NCBI RefSeq assembly: GCF_012927275.1
Contig: NZ_JABBGG010000004.1
Location: 1 to 64,000 of the forward strand
From: Massilia polaris
Lineage (GTDB): Bacteria; Pseudomonadota; Gammaproteobacteria; Burkholderiales; Burkholderiaceae_D
DNA length: 64,000 bases
Reading direction: 5' to 3'
The notes under the pieces are model-generated. The model had not been told where the DNA came from. It did not search any database and was given only the letters and a program-made list of their open reading frames with translations. This document shows, in pieces, positions 58,729-64,000 of this stretch. A program made the translations under genes and the position numbers. Position 1 is the first letter of the stretch; the number at the start of each line of letters is the position of its first letter.

Positions 58729-60297
58729 TCACTTTTGCGCGGGTTGGGAAAGGGTTTGGCGGTATTTTCGGCCCATCAGCCAGGCCGCGCCAAGCGCCAA
58801 TGCCGACAGCAGCAGGAACAGCGCGTTACCGAAGCGGATGTACGGCGTCGAGCCCTGCATGCCCTGCACGGTGGCGGACAGGCTGCCGCGCGTGTGCGAC
58901 GGCAGTTTGGCGGTGACCCTGCCTTTGGCGTCAATGACGGCGGTGGCCCCGTTGTTCGTCGAGCGCAGCATCGGCCGCCCGGTTTCGAGCGAGCGCATTT
59001 GCGAAATCTGCAGGTGCTGCGGGATCGCGACAGACCTGCCGTACCACGCCAGGTTCGACACGTTCAGCAGCATCGTGGCCGGCGTCTTCGATGAACGCAG
59101 CTGCAGCGCGATCTCTTCGCCGAACGCGTCTTCGTAGCAGACGTTCGGCAGCACCAACTGGTCCTTCACCGCGAACGGCGCCTGTACTTTGGCCCCGCGC
59201 GTGAAATCGCCCAGCGGGATCGAGATCAGGTCGACGAACCAGCGGAAGCCCGACGGCACGAATTCGCCGAACGGCACCAGGTGCTGCTTGTCGTAGCGGA
59301 AGCCGCGCCCGTCCGGCGCAACGCCGGCCACGCTGTTGGCGTACTGGGTCGGGCTGTCGGCCAGCGGTATGCCGTACATCAGGTGGCTGCCGGTGTCGCG
59401 CGCGAAGCCTGCCAGGCCGTCCAGGTACCCGGGCGGCAGCTGCTGCGGGAACAGCACGATCGCCGTTTCGGGCGTGGCGATCAGGTCGGCCGGAGCGGCC
59501 TTGATCATGCCGGCGTACAGTTTGAGCGCGCGGTCGATATGCGCGATGTCGAATTTTTCGTTCTGCGGCACGTCGCCCTGCAGCAGGCGCACGGTGATCG
59601 GGGCGCCGGCCGGACGGGTCCAGTCGATGAAGGTCAGGCCGTAGCCGGCGGCCATGACGGCGGCCAGCATCCCGAGCGCCTGCATGCGTGCGCGCTGGGT
59701 CAGCATGACGAGGCAGGATGCGCACAGCGCGACCAGCGCGCCGATGCCGAACACGCCGATCAGCGGCGCGTAGCCGGCCAGGGGACTGATGTTATGGGCG
59801 TAGCCGGACGAGGCCCAGGGGAAGCCGGTAAACATCCAGCCGCGCACCCATTCCGAGAGGCCCCAGGCGGCTGGCAGTACCAGCAGCAGGAAGGCCGGCA
59901 CCGGCAGCGACCAGCGCCGGCGCAGCCAGGTGGCGGCGCCGGTGGCCAGGCCGGAGAACACGCCCAGGTAGACGGCCAGCAGGGCGATGGCGATGGCGGC
60001 CAGCGGCGCCGGCATGCCGCCGTGGACGGTGATGGCGACATACAGCCAGTGCATGCCGGCGACCGACCAGCCGAAGCCGAAGCCCCAGCCGACCAGCAAG
60101 CTGCGCCTGGCCGAGGTGTCCATGCCGACCTGGTAGAACAGCCACGCCAGCGTGACGGCCTGGATTGGCCACCATGCGAACGGCTGGAACGAGAACAGGC
60201 TGGCAAAGCCCGCCAGCGCGGCCACCAGCATCGGCAGCGCAGTGGTGCGCGGCTTGCGGGAGGCATGGTCTGGCGGGGTGGCGCGGCGACGCAGCAT
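58729..60297 (-). CDS. lnt: Apolipoprotein N-acyltransferase
   Basis: Lnt completes lipoprotein maturation by N-acylating the lipid-modified cysteine. The 522-residue protein has about six N-terminal membrane helices (15-215) and a periplasmic carbon-nitrogen hydrolase domain. That domain has the Glu in A-T-P-E-T-A-I, Lys in Y-D-K-Q-H-L-V-P-F-G-E-F, and Cys in N-V-C-Y-E-D-A-F. One C-terminal helix follows. Start overlaps the corC stop by one base. Confidence 0.96.
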   Translation of the reverse strand: MLRRRATPPDHASRKPRTTALPMLVAALAGFASLFSFQPFAWWPIQAVTLAWLFYQVGMDTSARRSLLVGWGFGFGWSVAGMHWLYVAITVHGGMPAPLAAIAIALLAVYLGVFSGLATGAATWLRRRWSLPVPAFLLLVLPAAWGLSEWVRGWMFTGFPWASSGYAHNISPLAGYAPLIGVFGIGALVALCASCLVMLTQRARMQALGMLAAVMAAGYGLTFIDWTRPAGAPITVRLLQGDVPQNEKFDIAHIDRALKLYAGMIKAAPADLIATPETAIVLFPQQLPPGYLDGLAGFARDTGSHLMYGIPLADSPTQYANSVAGVAPDGRGFRYDKQHLVPFGEFVPSGFRWFVDLISIPLGDFTRGAKVQAPFAVKDQLVLPNVCYEDAFGEEIALQLRSSKTPATMLLNVSNLAWYGRSVAIPQHLQISQMRSLETGRPMLRSTNNGATAVIDAKGRVTAKLPSHTRGSLSATVQGMQGSTPYIRFGNALFLLLSALALGAAWLMGRKYRQTLSQPAQK

Positions 60298-61184
60298 CAG
60301 TCGCGGTCGTCTTCGGCCGAAGGCAGTTTTTCAACCAGGACCACATGGACCTGGCGCGCATCGGCGCGCAGCACTTCGAAGCGCAGGTGGTCGATGTCGA
60401 CCACGTCGCCCTTGTGCGGCATGCGTCCGAGGTGGCTTGCCACCAGGCCGCCGATGGTGTCGGCGTCGTCCTCGGGCAGCGAGGTTCCCAGCTCTTCGTT
60501 GAACTGTTGGATCTCGGTCAGCGCCTTGACCCGCCAGCGCGGGCCAAGCTGGCCTTCCTTGATCGAGAGGATGTTGTCTTCTTCTTCGTCGAAGTCGTAT
60601 TCGTCCTCGATGTCGCCGACGATCTGTTCGAGCACGTCCTCGATGGTGATCAGGCCGGCCACGCCGCTGTATTCGTCGACCACGATCGCCATGTGATTGT
60701 GGTTGGCGCGGAAGTCGCGCAGCAGCACGTTGAGGCGCTTGGACTCGGGGATGAACACGGCCGGGCGCAGCATGTCGCGCACGTCGAACGATTCTTCGGC
60801 GTAGTAGCGCAGCAGGTCCTTGGCCAGCAGGATGCCGACCACGCGGTCGCGGTCGCCCTCGACGGCAGGAAAGCGCGAGTGCGCCGTTTCCAGCACGTTG
60901 GGCATCCAGTCTTCGATAGGCTTGGAGATATCGATGACGTCCATCTGCGAGCGCGGCACCATGATGTCGCGGGCGGACAGGTCGGAGACCTGGAACACGC
61001 CTTCGATCATCGACAGCGCGTCGGCGTCGATCAGGTTGCGTCCGTGGGCGTCGTGCAGCACTTCGAGCAGCTCGACGCGGTTCTCGGGCTCAGGGGAAAT
61101 CAGTGCGGTCAGGCGTTCAAACAGTGACCGGTGGGGTTTGGCGTCCGTTCGGACGTCACTAGGGTGCTCTGGCATAGTTGGCAT
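60297..61184 (-). CDS. corC: CorC/HlyC-type CBS-domain protein
   Basis: The 295-residue protein has two CBS domains (about 70-190, with D-I-M-V-P-R-S-Q-M and D-E-Y-S-G-V-A-G-L-I-T-I-E-D) and a C-terminal CorC/HlyC domain (about 215-290). It is linked with Mg2+/Co2+ efflux. No membrane segment. The start at 61184 (M-P-T-M-P-E-H) or 61175 is likely. It belongs to the ybeZ-ybeY-corC-lnt cluster conserved in Proteobacteria. Confidence 0.93.
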   Translation of the reverse strand: MPTMPEHPSDVRTDAKPHRSLFERLTALISPEPENRVELLEVLHDAHGRNLIDADALSMIEGVFQVSDLSARDIMVPRSQMDVIDISKPIEDWMPNVLETAHSRFPAVEGDRDRVVGILLAKDLLRYYAEESFDVRDMLRPAVFIPESKRLNVLLRDFRANHNHMAIVVDEYSGVAGLITIEDVLEQIVGDIEDEYDFDEEEDNILSIKEGQLGPRWRVKALTEIQQFNEELGTSLPEDDADTIGGLVASHLGRMPHKGDVVDIDHLRFEVLRADARQVHVVLVEKLPSAEDDRD

Positions 61185-61280
61185 GAAGCCGTTGTTACGA
61201 TGGGGCGTAGGATACACCAAAAGCCCGGCTGCCCGTTTTTTAAGCACGCCTTGGCGTGCCGCGGAGCGGGCGCCGGCGGC

Positions 61281-61745
61281 TTACTCGGGGTAAGGGTCGG
61301 GGTAGCCCAGCACCTCCATGATGTCGCGCTCAAGCTGCTCCATCTCGTCGGCTTCCTCGTCGTGTTCGTGGCCGTAGCCCTGTGCGTGCAGCACGCCGTG
61401 CACCACCAGGTGGGCCGCATGCTCCTCGACTGTTTTCTCCTGTTCGGCCGCTTCGCGTTCGAGCACGTCGGTGCACAGGATGATGTCGGCGCGGGTCGGC
61501 TGGTCGTCGGCGATGATCTCGCCTTCGTTGTAGGCGAAGGTCAGCACGTTGGTGGCGTAGTCCTTTTCGCGGTAGTCGCGGTTCAGGGTGCGGCCTTCTT
61601 CTTCGGCGACGAAACGCACCGTCAGCTCGGCCGGCGCGAACAGCGCGCCCTGCACCCAGCGTTCCACCATCTCGGGCGTGATGGTTTTTTCGAGGCGTTC
61701 GTCGGGGTACTGGACCTCGAGGTCGAGTTTATTTTTTTCGGACAT
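61281..61745 (-). CDS. ybeY: Endoribonuclease YbeY
   Basis: YbeY takes part in 16S rRNA 3' maturation and ribosome quality control. The 154-residue zinc protein has H116-G-V-L-H120-A-Q-G-Y-G-H126. The usual H-G-x-L-H-L-x-G-Y-D-H has Ala and Gly at two non-ligand places. The start at 61745 (M-S-E-K-N-K) overlaps ybeZ by 17 bases; the frame to 61808 lies in ybeZ. Confidence 0.95.
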   Translation of the reverse strand: MSEKNKLDLEVQYPDERLEKTITPEMVERWVQGALFAPAELTVRFVAEEEGRTLNRDYREKDYATNVLTFAYNEGEIIADDQPTRADIILCTDVLEREAAEQEKTVEEHAAHLVVHGVLHAQGYGHEHDEEADEMEQLERDIMEVLGYPDPYPE

Positions 61746-62778
61746 TTTTAGCGGCTGCAGGACGTTTCGGGAGGGCGGCCAGGTCGTCGATCGACGCGGC
61801 CGATTCATACGCGTCGACGATGCGCGCCACCAGCGGATGGCGCACCACGTCGGCGCTGGAGAAGTGGGTGAAGGCGATGCCGCGCACGTCCCTCAGGACA
61901 TGGGCCGCGTCGACCAGGCCGCTGCGCTGGGTCTTGTGCAGGTCGACCTGGGTGACGTCGCCGGTGACCACGGCCTTGCTGCCGAAGCCGATCCGGGTCA
62001 GGAACATCTTCATCTGTTCGACCGTCGTGTTCTGCGCTTCGTCGAGGATCACGAAGGCGTGGTTCAGGGTGCGGCCGCGCATGTAGGCCAGCGGCGCGAT
62101 TTCGATCACCTGTTTCTCGAACATCTTCTGGGTGCGGTCGAAGCCGAGCAGGTCGTACAGCGCATCGTAAAGCGGGCGCAGGTAAGGGTCGACCTTCTGG
62201 GCCAGGTCGCCCGGCAGGAAGCCGAGGCGCTCGCCCGCTTCGACCGCGGGGCGGGTCAGCACGATGCGCTTGACGGCATCGCGTTCGAGCGCATCGACCG
62301 CGCAGGCCACCGCGAGATAGGTCTTGCCGGTGCCGGCCGGGCCGACGCCGAAGCTGATGTCATGTTCGAGGATCGCGCGCAGGTACTGGATCTGGTGCGG
62401 GGTGCGCCCGCGCAGGTCGGTGCGGCGCGTTTTCAGCACCGGGCTGTTGATCTCGATCTCGGGCAGTTCCTCGGTCGGCTCGGATTCGGGCGCCGAAGCG
62501 CGCAGGCCGCTGCGCTGCTCGACCAGGGCCAGCTGCACTTCCTCGATCGGCACCACCTTGTTGGCGACCGCGTAGAACCGTTCGAGGATATCCACAGCGC
62601 GCGAGGCATTGGTGCCGCTGACGATGAATTTTTCACCGCGCCGGAAGATGGTGACGTCGAGGGCCGCCGAGATCTGGCGCAGGTTTTCGTCGAGCGGTCC
62701 ACACAGGTGGGCCAGCCGGGTGTTGTCGAGCGGCTCGGGAACGAAGTATTCGGGCTGGATGGGGGTCTTGGTTTTCAA
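61729..62778 (-). CDS. ybeZ: PhoH-like ATPase YbeZ
   Basis: The 349-residue protein has a KH-like N-terminal part and a P-loop ATPase with G-P-A-G-T-G-K-T near residue 145, V-I-L-D-E-A-Q-N and T-G-D-V-T-Q. It works with YbeY in RNA processing. A TTG start is used; no better ATG occurs in frame. It is the first gene of the cluster; its promoter lies in the AT-rich gap to the right. Confidence 0.95.
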   Translation of the reverse strand: MKTKTPIQPEYFVPEPLDNTRLAHLCGPLDENLRQISAALDVTIFRRGEKFIVSGTNASRAVDILERFYAVANKVVPIEEVQLALVEQRSGLRASAPESEPTEELPEIEINSPVLKTRRTDLRGRTPHQIQYLRAILEHDISFGVGPAGTGKTYLAVACAVDALERDAVKRIVLTRPAVEAGERLGFLPGDLAQKVDPYLRPLYDALYDLLGFDRTQKMFEKQVIEIAPLAYMRGRTLNHAFVILDEAQNTTVEQMKMFLTRIGFGSKAVVTGDVTQVDLHKTQRSGLVDAAHVLRDVRGIAFTHFSSADVVRHPLVARIVDAYESAASIDDLAALPKRPAAAKNVRKK

Positions 62779-63379
62779 CGGTGCCTGGCGGATGGTGTTC
62801 TCTGCGTAAATAGCTGTTTTGACAATGCGCGGGGGCCAGTTTACCGCAAATCCTTTTTCGCGGCCAAAACGACAATCAACCCGCGTGCGCTATTCCGCGT
62901 ATTTTCCATCGTGCAATATTTATTTCTTATCAGCTTCAGTTATGCCTTTCCGAATCAAAAGATTAACAAGCATTTGATTGTGTGCGAATTATTTCATTTT
63001 GAAAATCAATGAGTTCCGGCAGTATCGTAACGTTGGGAAGCAAAGTAGTTTATTTCTTGCGTGCGACACAAATCTGATTCATGTGTTGAAATAATTATGT
63101 GACAAGCTTTCCGTGCGTTAGCTTGATTTCAAACAATGACGCTTGTGCGCTGGTCGGATGTACTGTCGGCGTATGAGTCTGATAATTTGTGTGAAATACA
63201 AGTGGTCGGTGGAAGGCGCGTAGCGCAGGGAGCCTACGAACCGGTCACGTGCTTGGACTGATGATCGACTTGTTCTGTTAATCAAGGTGAAGGGCGTTTT
63301 CGGGAACTTCTTTGGGCAAATCATGGTCTTTAGCAAAGTTCGTAACTGAATCATTTCAACCACTCTCACGAGGTAAATC
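62779..63379. other. AT-rich intergenic region, 600 bp
   Basis: No gene was found. The stretch is clearly less GC-rich than its surroundings, with several runs such as TATTTATTTCTTATC and GAAATAATTATG. It must hold the promoters of ybeZ (minus) and the small HTH-like gene (plus). It is a plausible H-NS target. A 6-bp inverted repeat CAAGCT/AGCTTG lies near 63103-63125. No tRNA or riboswitch could be recognised. Confidence 0.5.
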
Positions 63380-63724
63380 ATGGCACACCATGCTTTGGCA
63401 TCACAAGAAAGTTACAACCCCAACCACCTGCTCGATATTCTGCTGGGTAAGATGCAGCTGAAGAACGATGCGGCCTTGTCGCGCATGCTGGAAGTCGCGC
63501 CTCCGGTCATCAGCAAGATTCGCCACCACCGCCTGCCGGTCGGCGCCTCGCTGCTGATCCGTATGCACGAAGTCACCGGCATGAGCATCCGCGACCTGCG
63601 CGACCTGATGGGCGACCGCAGGACCAAGTATCGCCTGTCCGACGCCCAGGGACGTCCAAAGCCAGAAGACAAAGCGGCAGCAGAAGCAGCACAGCAGCAG
63701 ACACCTGGTAATTATGCGCACTGA
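63380..63724 (+). CDS. Small HTH-like DNA-binding protein, uncharacterised
   Basis: The 114-residue protein contains L-L-D-I-L-L-G-K-M-Q-L-K-N-D-A-A-L-S-R-M, then V-A-P-P-V-I-S-K-I-R-H-H-R-L-P-V-G-A, a cro/XRE-like helix-turn-helix (about 17-55), followed by S-I-R-D-L-R-D-L-M-G-D-R-R. The Lys/Ala/Gln tail is flexible. It looks like a transcription regulator; the target is unknown. CGAGG lies upstream of the ATG. The large AT-rich leader suggests strong own regulation. Confidence 0.7.
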   Translation: MAHHALASQESYNPNHLLDILLGKMQLKNDAALSRMLEVAPPVISKIRHHRLPVGASLLIRMHEVTGMSIRDLRDLMGDRRTKYRLSDAQGRPKPEDKAAAEAAQQQTPGNYAH

Positions 63725-63776
63725 CACCGCTGGCGTTACCGCAACAGCAGTCAAGCCTTCGGTGCAAGATGGCAAC

Positions 63777-63801
63777 GGCCCGCCGCACTGTGCGACGGGC
63801 C
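63777..63801. terminator. GC-rich hairpin between convergent genes
   Basis: GGCCCGCCGCAC (63777-63788) pairs with GTGCGACGGGCC (63790-63801) with one mismatch and a very short loop. No T-run. It separates the HTH-like gene from the minus-strand gene at the right edge. Confidence 0.55.
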
Positions 63802-63849
63802 CCGCCACCGCCTGATACAAGCGCAGCGCCGGCAGGTCCCGCGAAGACC

Positions 63850-64000
63850 TTAGCCCATCAGGACGGAAGAAATCTCTTCAAACTGCAGTTCCGTCTCGCG
63901 GAATACATGCAGGTAGGACTCTTCGTTCAGCCCCAGCGCGGTCCATGCGACCGATGAGACTGCGGGTACGAGCTCATCCTCATCGCGCGCGATATCCAGC
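63850..64000 (-). CDS. C-terminal end of an unidentified protein (cut by window edge)
   Basis: On the minus strand an open frame enters from the right edge and ends with TAA at 63852-63850. It gives about 49 residues including V-A-W-T-A-L-G-L-N-E-E-S-Y-L-H-V and ending E-E-I-S-S-V-L-M-G. The sequence is well-balanced in composition, so it is probably a real gene end. No family recognised. Confidence 0.5.
   Translation of the reverse strand, partial: LDIARDEDELVPAVSSVAWTALGLNEESYLHVFRETELQFEEISSVLMG

Overview
The window reads as a chromosomal segment of a GC-rich betaproteobacterium of the Oxalobacteraceae (Massilia/Telluria-like). The grounds are the gene content and order: nrdAB followed by an H1-like Lys/Ala/Pro protein; accB-accC-prmA-zinc-ribbon DUF3426; hemL-thiD-rubredoxin-pilGHIJL; yqgE-ruvX-pyrR-pyrB-pyrX; rfbBADC with an H-NS family protein; waaC-waaA; glyQS; lnt-corC-ybeY-ybeZ. 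Almost everything is core genome. No rRNA, tRNA, CRISPR array or prophage was recognised. Genus assignment is inference.

Layout. 1-250: edge of an IS4-family insertion sequence. 470-4971: nrdA-nrdB behind a strong promoter with two NrdR boxes, a terminator-like hairpin in the leader, and a terminator after nrdB. 5091-7692: unusual accessory stretch with a roughly 310-bp IS200/IS605-like palindromic element, a periplasmic TPR protein, probable nrdB debris, a terminator that may belong to a small RNA, and otherwise no gene. 7693-9740: histone H1-like protein, YggT, YggU. 9792-16724 (minus): accB-accC-prmA-DUF3426-pfkB with aroQ, a TlpA-like thioredoxin and a nucleotidyltransferase-like protein upstream. 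16806-24955 (plus): mpl, yqiA-like esterase, ubiC, RNase II-like, TonB-like, aroE, mtgA, corA, ending in a large palindrome and a bidirectional terminator.

25081-27216 (minus): thiD-hemL. 27273-36643 (plus): rubredoxin and the type IV pilus chemosensory operon pilG-H-I-J-L. 36630-38066 (minus): photolyase. 38222-42832 (plus): yqgE-ruvX-pyrR-pyrB-pyrX-plsC in an overlapping cluster. 42833-43684 (minus): apaH. 43798-52707 (plus): envelope polysaccharide block with dTDP-rhamnose synthesis (rfbB, A, C, D), a polyprenyl-phosphate sugar-phosphate transferase, an H-NS-like protein, a phosphomannomutase/phosphoglucomutase, waaC and waaA, then a YcxB-like protein. 53317-62778 (minus): YgjP-type metallopeptidase, acylglycerolphosphate acyltransferase, gmhB, glyS, glyQ, lnt, corC, ybeY, ybeZ. 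The right end has a 600-bp AT-rich gap, a small HTH-like protein and the tail of an unidentified minus-strand gene.

How the genes work together: dNTP supply (nrdAB, pyrRB/X), fatty acid and envelope biogenesis (accBC, plsC, waaCA, gmhB, rfb, lnt, mtgA, mpl), and surface motility control (pilGHIJL). I found no clear undescribed multi-gene system. The items most worth a second look are the nrdA leader, the 5-7.4 kb accessory stretch, the nucleotidyltransferase-like gene next to mpl, and the small HTH gene behind the AT-rich gap. Signature-level calls come from reading translated sequence without database searches.
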